Assembly: GCA_029564115.1 (NCBI GenBank)
Contig: JAKQQP010000399.1
Coordinates: 17,187-81,186, forward strand
Reading direction: 5' to 3'
Length of the DNA: 64,000 nt
Origin: Candidatus Rifleibacteriota bacterium
GTDB taxonomy: Bacteria > Riflebacteria > Ozemobacteria > Ozemobacterales > Ozemobacteraceae
This document shows positions 1 through 9,458 of the stretch, one piece after another. Both the position numbers and the translations under genes were made by a program. The notes under the pieces were generated by a model. That model ran no database searches. It was given only the letters and a program-made list of their open reading frames with translations, and was not told where the DNA came from. The stretch's first letter is position 1. Each line of letters begins with the position of its first letter.

Positions 1-1392
1 AAAAGCATACAGTCCTACGTCGGCATACCTGCACCAATAGATTTCAACGGCCTGGTTCGCCACTACAACCTGCGCCGCAGCTCAAACAATGCTGACATCA
101 GAATCAATCTGGCACACAAAGGCAAAAGAACGCAGCAAAGTCACGCCATTGCCCTGCGTCTGCGCCCAGACCTGACAGCGATCGCCGACAAATACAATGC
201 TGTGGTCAGCATTGTCGAGATACCTCCGGGACCACCCGTTTTCTCGACCCTCACCGTCGAAGTTTACGGCGACGAAGACCGCACTTACGAAGACATTCTC
301 GCGGGCGCTGAATTTTTGCAGCAGCAGCTCAAAGAGGAAGACAGCATACATATAACCCAGATCGACAACATGAATCATTCAGAACATGACCGAATAGTAT
401 TCATACCCGATATTCGCAAGGCCGCCATGCACGGTTTGTCGGCCATGATGATTCAAAAAATGCTGATGCAGGCCATAAAAGGCAACCACATTGGGCTGGC
501 TCACATCGATAACGAGCGTGAAGCCGTGCTGATCAGAGCCCGCCTGCCCTTTGCCGAGCGCAATAACCTGCAAAGACTGCGCGAACTGAGTCTGCGCGAC
601 CAGGCTGACAATCTCATTCCCGTTGGCGAGCTTGGCGATTTTATCGTCGAGAAAGAAGACCAGGTCATACAGCACAAGAACATGCGACCGGTCGTTTTCG
701 TCACCGCCGAGTGCGTCGGACGCCCGCCGGCTGAAATCATTCTCGACATGTGGCTGCGCCTGCGCAAGATGCAACTGCCGCCAGGCATAACTTACGAGTG
801 GGCCGGCGAAGGCGAATGGGAAATTACCGTCAGAGTCTTTCGCGATCTGGGCATTGCCTTTGCAATAGCGATGCTCGGCATTTATCTGCTGCTGGCAGTG
901 CAGATGAACAATTTCATCATGCCGCTGCTGGTCATGTCAGCGATTCCGCTCGTCATTATCGGCATCGCGCCGGGCTTTTATCTGCTCAACCTGGTCAGCG
1001 GCGGTGTAGTCAGCGGCTACCCCGACCCGATCTTTTTTACGGCAACGGGCATGATCGGCATGATTGCCCTGGGCGGAATCGTCATCAGAAACAGTGTCGT
1101 ATTGATTGAATTCATCCAGGATTCGGTCAGACAGGGCAAAAGCCTTGAAGATGCAATTCTGGAAAGTGGTGCCGTGCGGTTTAGACCAATTATGCTGACG
1201 GCGGCCACTACTCTGCTGGGTGCCTGGCCGATCACCCTTGACCCGATTTTTTCGGGGCTGGCATGGTCGCTGATTTTTGGCCTGCTCGCCAGTACAATAT
1301 TCACTATGCTTGTGGTTCCGACCATTTATTATTTCAGCCAGAAATCAGTTTCTGCAAATATTGAAACTGCCAACCAGGAGGTAAAATCATGA
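1..1392 (+). CDS. RND efflux transporter permease, C-terminal part (5' end outside window)
   Basis: The frame is open from the first base, so only the last 463 residues or so of a protein normally above 1000 are present; the Met at 202 is internal. The visible part holds periplasmic porter-domain sequence followed by hydrophobic helices corresponding to the last membrane block. It includes GMIALGGIVIRNSVVLIEFI-type sequence, the classic RND segment after the second periplasmic loop, and then RFRPIMLTAATTLLG. RND permeases use the proton gradient to extrude drugs, metals or lipids through a tripartite complex. The stop overlaps the start of the adaptor gene (ATGA). Permease before adaptor is the reverse of the commonest order. 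The substrate cannot be told from sequence. Confidence 0.9.
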   Translation, partial: KSIQSYVGIPAPIDFNGLVRHYNLRRSSNNADIRINLAHKGKRTQQSHAIALRLRPDLTAIADKYNAVVSIVEIPPGPPVFSTLTVEVYGDEDRTYEDILAGAEFLQQQLKEEDSIHITQIDNMNHSEHDRIVFIPDIRKAAMHGLSAMMIQKMLMQAIKGNHIGLAHIDNEREAVLIRARLPFAERNNLQRLRELSLRDQADNLIPVGELGDFIVEKEDQVIQHKNMRPVVFVTAECVGRPPAEIILDMWLRLRKMQLPPGITYEWAGEGEWEITVRVFRDLGIAFAIAMLGIYLLLAVQMNNFIMPLLVMSAIPLVIIGIAPGFYLLNLVSGGVVSGYPDPIFFTATGMIGMIALGGIVIRNSVVLIEFIQDSVRQGKSLEDAILESGAVRFRPIMLTAATTLLGAWPITLDPIFSGLAWSLIFGLLASTIFTMLVVPTIYYFSQKSVSANIETANQEVKS

Positions 1393-2573
1393 CCGACAAA
1401 ACCAGCGGTTCAGACAAGAAATATCTGACAGGCAAAATAATCGGGCCCGTGGCCGGCGTGGCCGGCCTGCTGTTTCTCATGCTTTTTCAAGGCGGCTTCT
1501 TCGCCAGCGGTCAAATAGCGCCCGGCATTGTCAATGAAGTTCAAGCCGACAACACCGCCACCATAACCATTGCAGAAAGCGTAGAGTCCGATTTTTACCA
1601 GGCTATCGGCACAGTAAGAAGCCGCAACGAAGTTGATCTGGTACCAAGAATCATCGCCAGAATTCTCGAGATAAAAGTGCGAAGCGGTGATCGGGTCAAG
1701 CGCGGTGACGTGCTGGCGATACTCGATGCCAAAGACCTCTCTGCGGTCGTATCTCAGGGCCAGGACCAGCTCCGGGCTGTCACTGCATCGGTAGCAGCGG
1801 CAGACGAGCAGGTAAAAGCGGCAAAAGCGGCTCTTGAGCTTGCCAGCAAAGAAATGGAACGCACCCGCGCCCTCTTCGAAAAAAATGCTGCAGCCAAACG
1901 CGACTTCGATCAGTCGATGGCGGCATTTCGACAGGCTGAGGCTGGCATGCAGCAGGCTGTTCAGCAACGCAATGCCGCTTCGGCCCAGGCAGCGGCGGCC
2001 AGCCAGGGCATCAGGCAGGCGGAAGTCGGTCTGGGTTATGCCACAGTCATCAGCCCGATAGATGCGATAGTGGCTGAACGTCTGGCCGACCCGGGAGACC
2101 TGGGTAATCCTGCCAGCGTCATGCTCAGGCTGTTCGATCCCGAAAGCCTGTTGCTGGAAGTACCGATACGCGAAGCGCTCGTGCGCGAAGTTACTCTCGG
2201 AGCCAGCGTCACCTACAGCGTTCCGGCGCTCGACAAGACTTTTGAAGGAACCGTTCGCGAGATCGTTCCATCGGTCGACCCGAACACACGCACTTTTCTG
2301 GTAAAAATATGCATAGACAACTCGTCTGCGGGCCTGATGCCCGGTATGTTCGGAACCATCAAAGTACCCTTGAAATCGGAAAAAAAGGTTATTATAATCC
2401 CGGAATCTGCTATAATAAGAACCGGTCAGCTTGAATCCGTGGTCGAAAAAGAAGGCGGCAGGCTGTTGCGGCGTCAGATCAGAAGTATTGACCTCGGCGA
2501 GGGCAGACGCGAAGTAATTTCGGGCCTTAAACCCGGTCAGGTGATTTTACGAAACGGCAATTCCAGAAGCTGA
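1389..2573 (+). CDS. RND pump periplasmic adaptor (membrane fusion protein)
   Basis: The 394-residue protein has one hydrophobic N-terminal segment (about residues 15-40), then a barrel-sandwich/lipoyl-like half motif around VDLVPRIIARILEI and KRGDVLAILDAKDL. An Ala/Gln-rich alpha-helical hairpin (about 115-215) follows, then the second lipoyl half (YATVISPIDAIVAE) and beta-barrel and membrane-proximal domains. This is the HlyD/AcrA adaptor architecture that links the inner-membrane pump to an outer-membrane channel. It is translationally coupled to the permease by a 4-base overlap. No TolC-type channel gene follows; one may lie upstream of the window. Confidence 0.9.
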   Translation: MTDKTSGSDKKYLTGKIIGPVAGVAGLLFLMLFQGGFFASGQIAPGIVNEVQADNTATITIAESVESDFYQAIGTVRSRNEVDLVPRIIARILEIKVRSGDRVKRGDVLAILDAKDLSAVVSQGQDQLRAVTASVAAADEQVKAAKAALELASKEMERTRALFEKNAAAKRDFDQSMAAFRQAEAGMQQAVQQRNAASAQAAAASQGIRQAEVGLGYATVISPIDAIVAERLADPGDLGNPASVMLRLFDPESLLLEVPIREALVREVTLGASVTYSVPALDKTFEGTVREIVPSVDPNTRTFLVKICIDNSSAGLMPGMFGTIKVPLKSEKKVIIIPESAIIRTGQLESVVEKEGGRLLRRQIRSIDLGEGRREVISGLKPGQVILRNGNSRS

Positions 2574-2615
2574 AAAAGCTTTTGAACATTTATAAAATAA
2601 AACGGAGGAACGTTA

Positions 2616-3209
2616 ATGGCTAATACTCTCAAGGGCACTAAAACCGCTGAAAATCTGATGAAGGCATTTGCCGGCGAATGTCAGGCACGTACCCGCTACA
2701 CCTATTACGCATCTGTGGCTAAAAAAGAAGGCTTTCTGCAGATCGCCGACATTTTTATCGAAACAGCCGAAAACGAAAAGGAACACGCCAAAGTGTTCAT
2801 GAAGCAGCTGCTCAAATACGGCATGAACGAAGAAGCAGTGACCATCAACAACGCCGCTTACCCGGTCGCTTACGCTGATACCCTGAAAAATCTGCAGTAT
2901 GCAGCTGACGGCGAAAAAGAAGAGTGGACCGACCTTTACAAAAGCTTTGCCGATACAGCCAAAGCCGAAGGTTTTGCCGACATCGCCGCCGTTTTCACCA
3001 ACGTCGCCAAGGTCGAAGAGCGCCACGAAGCACGTTACCGCAAACTGCACGATAACGTCAAGAATCACACCGTTTTCAAAAAAGACGGCAAAGTATTCTG
3101 GAAATGCAACAACTGCGGTCACATCATGGAAACCCTCGAAGCCCCCCCGAAATGCCCGGTCTGCGAACATGGCCGCGAACATTTCCAGGTATGGGTCGAA
3201 AATTACTGA
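2616..3209 (+). CDS. rbr: rubrerythrin
   Basis: The 197-residue protein has the two-part rubrerythrin layout. The N-terminal four-helix ferritin-like domain carries the diiron ligands (ECQARTRY, then [10 protein letters not shown], then [10 protein letters not shown]). The C-terminal rubredoxin-like domain has two CxxC knuckles (CNNCGH and CPVCEHG). Rubrerythrins reduce hydrogen peroxide in anaerobes, taking electrons from rubredoxin. A strong GGAGG site at 2604-2608 precedes the ATG, and the gene ends before a strong terminator, so it is probably its own transcription unit. A rubredoxin gene lies at 40.5 kb in this window. Confidence 0.97.
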   Translation: MANTLKGTKTAENLMKAFAGECQARTRYTYYASVAKKEGFLQIADIFIETAENEKEHAKVFMKQLLKYGMNEEAVTINNAAYPVAYADTLKNLQYAADGEKEEWTDLYKSFADTAKAEGFADIAAVFTNVAKVEERHEARYRKLHDNVKNHTVFKKDGKVFWKCNNCGHIMETLEAPPKCPVCEHGREHFQVWVENY

Positions 3210-3331
3210 GACTTGCACAGAACTCACCCATTGCTGACATGAGCAGTTGAACCCGGGGCTTTCACAGCAATCTGTGACAGCAAAAAACCGGCTCAGGCTG
3301 ATTCATCAATCAAAGCAACTTTTAACACCAC

Positions 3332-3365
3332 GGCCGTCAGCGCGCAGCTGACGGCCTTTTTTTTT
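3332..3365 (+). terminator. rho-independent terminator after rubrerythrin
   Basis: Perfect 9-bp stem GGCCGTCAG/CTGACGGCC (3332-3340 with 3348-3356), 7-nt loop, then nine T. It separates rubrerythrin from the phosphatase pair. The T run covers the upstream TTG at 3364, which argues against that codon as a start. Confidence 0.92.
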
Positions 3366-3393
3366 GAATCTTCGATCGCCCTGCAAACAGAAG

Positions 3394-6300
3394 ATGAGCA
3401 ATAATACAATAACCTCGAGCATCTTTGTAAGGTTCAGGCTTTTAACATGGCTTGGGGCCTTTTTCTGTTTTGCTGTAGTCCCGGTTTTTTTGATCGATGC
3501 CGGCCTGAGCAGTATTCTGCAACTTCGCCACGAAAAAGAGCTGCGCCACATTTTCAACGAGATGGACGACCGTCTCAACTTCATGACCAGATATGCAGAC
3601 GAACCGCATTTCTACCATTCTCTGCTGAAAGCAGCTTTTGACGAGGCGACACACCATGAAAAATGGCCACAGACAATATTAAACGGCATAACCAGAATCA
3701 CTTTCAGCTTCTATGAGGCTGTTTCGAACGCCAGATTACCGGCAGCCACAAAATCTGACGAACTTTTTTCGTACCAGACCATCTTCTCAGAGCTGTTAAG
3801 ATCATGCCGTCGGCCGCCACCGCTGACAAGCATGGCCAGAAACATCAAACGGCTCAAACAAAGATTCCCGGGCGCACTGCGTTTCATAGTCTGGGACGAC
3901 AAAGGCAAAGTAGTAGACTCTCTCAACGACGAAAAAAATTACCGCTACATCGTCAACAATCTTTTCTTTTTTTTCAGAGAAATTGCCGAACACTGTCGCG
4001 ACAATTACCCCGGAGAACCCCAGCAGCTGCCTATTGTTGAAAAAAGATTCAATCTTTTTCGCTCTTATCTTGGTCGATTTTTGGTACCCAATCATCTTCG
4101 CCTGCCTTTTCAGGCAGGGGAGCACGGTCGCTGCATTCTTGCCGACAGTCAGAACGGGTTTCCACTGTTCTGGTTCGATTCAAAGCCCGGGCTGACAATT
4201 TTTTGTGCAATCAAAACCAGTCATTTGACCAATGCCGGCATCAGATACGCCATAACCGCGCCAATCAAGAACGAAAGCGGCGCACCAATAAGCAGCGGTT
4301 TTATAGACATGCGCAATCTCGACGATAAAATAGCCGAAGCAGATTCGCCATTTAAAAGGCTACTGTTGCTCGAACTGGCAAAATATGAGAACGCCGGGTT
4401 ACCTCACAGAAACACCGACAATTTTCTCATGGCATTCAAGCTCCTTTCGCCCGATCTTCGAGGGTATTGCGTAGTAAACCGGCGCGACATGGCCATAGGC
4501 TACCCGGAACAATACAAAGCCAGGATTTTATTCAGAGCTGCCGGCTTCATAATCGTTCTGCTTTTTGTTTGTTATTGCTACAGCCTTCGTCAGCCAAAAA
4601 GAAATTTTTCAATACGCCTGCGCATCGCGTTTTTGTTTTTATACGCGAATGGCCTGCCATTGATGATTCTCGGCACTACAGGGCATGAATATCTGCAACA
4701 ACAGGAAGACACACTGCTCAGCGAAGCGCATTCAAACAGCGAAAGAATTTTACAGGAAATAGATTCGGGTTACGAGCGACACAAGCGCACCATGAACCGC
4801 GAAACCATCGCTGAACTCGCTCAGTATACAGAAGAAACCACCAGCCGACTTCCTGGTCGCCAGGATCTTGAAAGGCTGAAACAGATTGTTCATCGCCTGA
4901 AAGGCGAAGAAATAAATATTTATGACACCAACGGCAACAACCTTGTCGAATACCGTCGTGTCGGCAAATCGGCGGGGCAAACTTTCATTCGCGTTTTTGC
5001 CGCCAATTCTCTAAATTTTTCAAATCAGACGGAAAGCGACACGGAAGCTGCAGACGCCTTGAAGGATCAGCCCAGTGTCCGAATAACCAAAGACGCGATC
5101 ATCATGAACCATTCTTCTATTCTTGAAAACATGCTGAATCTGCTTGACTCGGTCAATCTCTACAGCTTCGGTACAGATTTGAAGCTCTGTTTTGCCAGAC
5201 TGCTCGGCAATCGACAGCAACGAAACTTTCATTCTTTTCTGATTTTGACCTGGCGGGTCGATGATGCACAGAGCAGTTATGCCGAGCAACAGATCAGCAG
5301 AACCAACACCGGAGGCTCAGAAACAGAGTATGTGGCAATGTCGACGACTACTGGCCAGATTTTTGCCAAATCCGGAGTCGACGAAGAAAAACTGCGACCG
5401 ATACTGCAGAAGGCCATGAATCTTCGATCAGCCCATGCTGACTACATCGAGTTAAACGGCCGCAACAGCCTTGTCACAGCCATAGCCGGCCGGCAGATGG
5501 ATAAAATGGTTCTGGCTGCCATAACCTCTACCGCGCCAATTATAAAAAAGCTGGAAACCACATGGTATCAGATGTTCGCCATAGTCATTTTCAGTCTGAT
5601 GATTATCTCAGCAGTGGTGGTGGCGCTTTCCCGGCAATTTATCGGGCCGGTACGGCAATTGTCTGAAACCGTGCGCCAGATAAGCAAACGCAATTTTTCG
5701 CACCGAACACAGATCGAGAGCGACGACGAATTCGGGCAACTTGGGCAAACCTTCAACGAAACCATGGCAGACATGGCCGAACTCGAGATCGGCAGAGTAG
5801 TTCAGGAAGCGCTTTTGCCCGAAGCCAGCCATAAATCGGATCGCATCGAAATTTTTGCAAAAACCGCCACAATGACCAAACTGGGCGGAGACTACTTTGA
5901 TTATCTCAAGCTGCCAGACAATCAGACCGGTGTATTTATGGGCGATGTTGCCGGTCATGGCATACCAGCTGCGCTGATCATGGCGATGGCCAAGGCAACC
6001 GTCACCATACAGAGAAAACTCCTGACAGACCCGGCAATGCTTCTTTCATCCCTGCACGACATGCTGTTCAAACTTAAAAGCGATGGTTTCAAGAGAATGA
6101 TGACCTGCCAGTATCTGGTTATAAACGACAAAAGCGGCAAAGTATCGTTTGCCAACGCCGGGCACTGCTTTCCCGTTATAGTCGGCAAAAACGGCAAAGC
6201 CGCGCATATGCTCGAAATAATAGGGACTCCGGTCGGCATAGCACGCAAAGCCCGCTACCAAAATCACATGTTTGAACTGCAACCCGGAGAAACTGTCATT

Positions 6301-6510
6301 CTCTACAGCGACGGCATGCTTGAAGCGACATCGACGAGCGGCGAAGTTTTCGGACCCGACAATCTTCTCAATCTGGCAAAATCCGCATGGCACAAGGACC
6401 TGTCGCAGTATTACCAGAATCTTTTTCAGGCGAACCGCGCCTGGGCTCAGAGTGTCGATGACGATCTCACCATTGTTCTACTCAGGTTGAGCGGAGGTAG
6501 AAACAGATGA
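3394..6510 (+). CDS. P1: membrane receptor with HAMP and SpoIIE-type PP2C phosphatase, type A
   Basis: The 1038-residue protein is first of a coupled pair. A membrane helix lies near residues 15-40, followed by an extracytoplasmic domain of about 340 residues. Two helices sit at about 379-395 and 407-430; the second contains YANGLPLMILG, shared in variant form by all six paralogues. A second extracytoplasmic domain, a helix at about 722-747, a HAMP linker (about 745-800) and a PP2C/SpoIIE domain follow. The phosphatase motifs are intact: GGDYFDY, GDVAGHG, YSDGMLEA and DDDLTIV. Family members dephosphorylate anti-sigma-factor antagonists, but no such partner is encoded nearby. The start is ATG 3394, since an upstream TTG lies in the terminator T run. 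The ligand is unknown. Confidence 0.9.
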   Translation: MSNNTITSSIFVRFRLLTWLGAFFCFAVVPVFLIDAGLSSILQLRHEKELRHIFNEMDDRLNFMTRYADEPHFYHSLLKAAFDEATHHEKWPQTILNGITRITFSFYEAVSNARLPAATKSDELFSYQTIFSELLRSCRRPPPLTSMARNIKRLKQRFPGALRFIVWDDKGKVVDSLNDEKNYRYIVNNLFFFFREIAEHCRDNYPGEPQQLPIVEKRFNLFRSYLGRFLVPNHLRLPFQAGEHGRCILADSQNGFPLFWFDSKPGLTIFCAIKTSHLTNAGIRYAITAPIKNESGAPISSGFIDMRNLDDKIAEADSPFKRLLLLELAKYENAGLPHRNTDNFLMAFKLLSPDLRGYCVVNRRDMAIGYPEQYKARILFRAAGFIIVLLFVCYCYSLRQPKRNFSIRLRIAFLFLYANGLPLMILGTTGHEYLQQQEDTLLSEAHSNSERILQEIDSGYERHKRTMNRETIAELAQYTEETTSRLPGRQDLERLKQIVHRLKGEEINIYDTNGNNLVEYRRVGKSAGQTFIRVFAANSLNFSNQTESDTEAADALKDQPSVRITKDAIIMNHSSILENMLNLLDSVNLYSFGTDLKLCFARLLGNRQQRNFHSFLILTWRVDDAQSSYAEQQISRTNTGGSETEYVAMSTTTGQIFAKSGVDEEKLRPILQKAMNLRSAHADYIELNGRNSLVTAIAGRQMDKMVLAAITSTAPIIKKLETTWYQMFAIVIFSLMIISAVVVALSRQFIGPVRQLSETVRQISKRNFSHRTQIESDDEFGQLGQTFNETMADMAELEIGRVVQEALLPEASHKSDRIEIFAKTATMTKLGGDYFDYLKLPDNQTGVFMGDVAGHGIPAALIMAMAKATVTIQRKLLTDPAMLLSSLHDMLFKLKSDGFKRMMTCQYLVINDKSGKVSFANAGHCFPVIVGKNGKAAHMLEIIGTPVGIARKARYQNHMFELQPGETVILYSDGMLEATSTSGEVFGPDNLLNLAKSAWHKDLSQYYQNLFQANRAWAQSVDDDLTIVLLRLSGGRNR

Positions 6511-9458
6511 AAGCCGTTAATTACCGAAAACTGCTTCTCTGGCTGCTCAATCTGACACTTTTTGTCATGCTGCCGATCCTGTTGTTCTTCTTCGGCTTCA
6601 GCCATATCGACAAGCTGCACAGAACGAGCCTGATGAAAGTTGTGGAACAAAGCATCGACAGTGAAATGCAGAATTTCGAAGCTCACATTCACACAGAGCG
6701 CTTTCTGGGCGGAATTTTCAAGGAAACATACCGCCAAAATTCAGCAGCAACCGCTTCTGAAAGTTACAACCTGCTCTGGAATCAACTGGACGGATGCTTT
6801 GACTACATGATCTGGAACGCTTCGCAAAGTTTTGTTGCCGGCTCGATATCGCCACAGGCAATTGAAGGCGACTGGGACCTGGCATGGAAAACTTTGGAAA
6901 AGCCGTTTATGCTGCGCAATAGAGATGTAGCAGCCGATGAAAACGAGATGAAAAACCTGAGAAAGATGTTCGGGCCACAGATTGTCCTGCAGATGGTAGA
7001 CGACTATCTGTCTGACCGGGTCACAGGCTTGATGTGGTGCGACAGCGCCGGCAGGCGCCCACCTGTCTGGATAGGCCACCGGCGTGGTTTTTCAGTGGCA
7101 ATATTTGTTCCTGGCAAAAATCTGACCGGTAAACGCGGTCTCGAATACTATCTGAAATACGGGCAAAAACCAGACAACCTTTTTAAACTTGGCTTCGTAA
7201 AAGGAAAGCAAATTTTCGGGCTGACAGAGCCGCCTGACGACCACCAGTTTGCCAGGCTGCTGCAACACAACTCCGCACCTGGCGAAACGATCGAAACCAA
7301 AGAGATGATTCTATTTCCGAGAGTCGTAGAAGACGATCTGACTCTGTTCGCTTACGTTCATAAAACAGGTGCTCTGACAAAAGATCTTTCAAGAGCTGTC
7401 CTGTTCTCATTTCTCGTTTTTCTGCTGCTGTTGCCATATGTTTTCGTCAGCGGCCGCGCCCTTTTTTCAGGGCAGATAGTAAAAATTTCCATCTCACGCA
7501 AACTTGCACTACTCTTCGCATACGCAAATGGATTACCTCTGATCATGCTGTTCTTCGCCGGTTACGATTTCATCCACCAGAAGGAATTCGCTCTTTACGA
7601 CGAACTGCATGCTCAGGGAACCCGTTATCTGCAGAATCTTGACGAAAGATTCGAATCAGAACATGCTCTGAATATCGTCAACATTCAAAATGCCGTCAAT
7701 GAGCTGAAGAAAGAACTGAAACAAGGCCCGATGCAGGTCCAGCATTTCGACAGACTTGTCAGACAGATATATTTGCGCTCAAAAAGTCGCCGCGAACTTC
7801 GTATTTATCTCGTCGCCAGCGAAACCAGAATTTTCGGCACCAGCGATTCGCTTTATATAGGCGAAAATCGGCACAAAATTTATTCAGAAATTCTCGACAG
7901 CCCTGATCTGCGAAGAACTGAAGAGCAAAGAGTCTTCAACAGCCTCGGGCAATTCATTCTTGCCACGATCAATGGCCGGCCACAAGACCCCAAAAGCTCA
8001 GCTGAAGTGGAAATGATCGCTGAATCAGTGATGCAAAAGCCGCTCGACGAGTTTCAGCACGATTTCGTCGCCAATGACGGGCGTATTTCGGTGTGGGGCA
8101 TCGGCACCAACAAAAGTCCAGCCTGTCTACGCCTGATATCGGTCAATGACGACGGCCTGTTCGACTATATGCTTATCATCAACTGGAACCAGGGTATACT
8201 CGAAAAACGATACCTGAACCGACAATTTTTGAATGCCAACCGCAATATTCCCGGCCTGAAAATCGGTCTTTATCATGAACCGACCAATGACTTCCAACCA
8301 TCCCAGTTTCCTGATAAAAACATTGTCAAAAAGCATACCGACAACTTTACTTCAAAGCCCTGCTCCCCGAGGCAATTCGTCGTCACCAACGCACACACAT
8401 ATCTGCTCATGGGCTTTGTTGGGCGCTATCTGGGCAACTACCGCCTCTTCGCCCTCTACCCCGTAGAAAACGTCAAAGAACAGATCGACCGGGAAAAAAC
8501 ACGCCTGGTCTTTGCTGGCATCGCCTCTCTGCTGCTTACCCTGATACTCGGGCAATTCCTCGCTCACAGTTTCCTGTTCCCGCTGCAGAAACTGCATGCC
8601 GGCGCAGAAGCCATTAAAGCCCGCAACTTTTCGATGCGGCTGCCACCACTCGGTCGCGATGAATTCGGAGAAATGGCTGAAATATTCAACACCACCATGG
8701 TCGATCTCAGTGAACTCGAGGTTGCCGGCGCCATACAGGAGCACCTGCTGCCCCGCCAGATGCCGGAAACAGGCAAGTTTGGCATTTACGGCAACATTAT
8801 CTCGATGGGCGAGCTTGGCGGCGACTACTACGACTACTTCAATACTTCGCCCGGCCGGTTCAGCGTTTTGATCGGAGACGTGGCCGGGCGCGGAGCCGGA
8901 GCCGCCCTGATCATGGCCATGGCAAAAGCTGTTGTAATGCAGCTTGCAGATCTGCATGAAAAGCCCGATGAGCTGGCTCATCATCTGCACGATCTTCTGA
9001 CGGCAACGGCGAAAAACGCCCGCAAAACCATGACCATGCAATATCTCAACATCGACGGCAACAGCGGCAGTGGCGTTTATACCAATGCCGGCGGCTGGCC
9101 GCCACTGATCGTCAACCCCAAAACCAGAAGCATCAGAGAGGTCGATCTGCCCGGCCCGATACTCGGTGCCATGAAAAAACCGAGATTCGCCACCCGGGAA
9201 ATTACTTTTGCCCCTGGCGAAGCGATGATACTTTACAGCGACGGCATAATCGAAGCCCGCAACGCCGAAAACATAATTCTGGGCCTGGCTCGCCTCAAAG
9301 AAATTGCTCTGGCCGCCTGGCACCCCGACCCGAAGCAATATTTCTCCGAACTGCTGTCGCTGCACCGAAACTTCACCGGTACAGCGACAGTGCAGGATGA
9401 CATGACCATGATCGTCATATCTTTTGCTGAGCAAACCCGGGAAGAACAGGCCTCATGA
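6507..9458 (+). CDS. P2: membrane receptor with HAMP and SpoIIE-type PP2C phosphatase, type B (catalytically intact)
   Basis: The 983-residue paralogue of P1 has its start overlapping the P1 stop (ATGA), so the two are probably made together. Membrane helices lie near residues 9-32, 295-315, 332-355 (with YANGLPLIMLFF) and 666-690, enclosing two extracytoplasmic domains. HAMP (about 690-745) and SpoIIE-type PP2C domains follow. Type B hallmarks are YLQNLDERF after the third helix and a WGIG stretch in the second sensor domain, both recurring in P3 and P5. The metal-binding motifs GGDYYDY, GDVAGRG, YSDGIIEA and DDMTMI are complete, so this B member is predicted active. Its 3' end overlaps the convergent gene by 6 bp. 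Confidence 0.9.
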   Translation: MKAVNYRKLLLWLLNLTLFVMLPILLFFFGFSHIDKLHRTSLMKVVEQSIDSEMQNFEAHIHTERFLGGIFKETYRQNSAATASESYNLLWNQLDGCFDYMIWNASQSFVAGSISPQAIEGDWDLAWKTLEKPFMLRNRDVAADENEMKNLRKMFGPQIVLQMVDDYLSDRVTGLMWCDSAGRRPPVWIGHRRGFSVAIFVPGKNLTGKRGLEYYLKYGQKPDNLFKLGFVKGKQIFGLTEPPDDHQFARLLQHNSAPGETIETKEMILFPRVVEDDLTLFAYVHKTGALTKDLSRAVLFSFLVFLLLLPYVFVSGRALFSGQIVKISISRKLALLFAYANGLPLIMLFFAGYDFIHQKEFALYDELHAQGTRYLQNLDERFESEHALNIVNIQNAVNELKKELKQGPMQVQHFDRLVRQIYLRSKSRRELRIYLVASETRIFGTSDSLYIGENRHKIYSEILDSPDLRRTEEQRVFNSLGQFILATINGRPQDPKSSAEVEMIAESVMQKPLDEFQHDFVANDGRISVWGIGTNKSPACLRLISVNDDGLFDYMLIINWNQGILEKRYLNRQFLNANRNIPGLKIGLYHEPTNDFQPSQFPDKNIVKKHTDNFTSKPCSPRQFVVTNAHTYLLMGFVGRYLGNYRLFALYPVENVKEQIDREKTRLVFAGIASLLLTLILGQFLAHSFLFPLQKLHAGAEAIKARNFSMRLPPLGRDEFGEMAEIFNTTMVDLSELEVAGAIQEHLLPRQMPETGKFGIYGNIISMGELGGDYYDYFNTSPGRFSVLIGDVAGRGAGAALIMAMAKAVVMQLADLHEKPDELAHHLHDLLTATAKNARKTMTMQYLNIDGNSGSGVYTNAGGWPPLIVNPKTRSIREVDLPGPILGAMKKPRFATREITFAPGEAMILYSDGIIEARNAENIILGLARLKEIALAAWHPDPKQYFSELLSLHRNFTGTATVQDDMTMIVISFAEQTREEQAS

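Noticed and set aside
3364..3393. TTG start for P1
   Set aside because: It falls in the T run of the rubrerythrin terminator.
8352..9434. 360-codon open frame on the minus strand
   Set aside because: It lies entirely antisense to the PP2C and sensor part of P2, which has clear motifs; the frame has no ribosome site and no recognisable domain.
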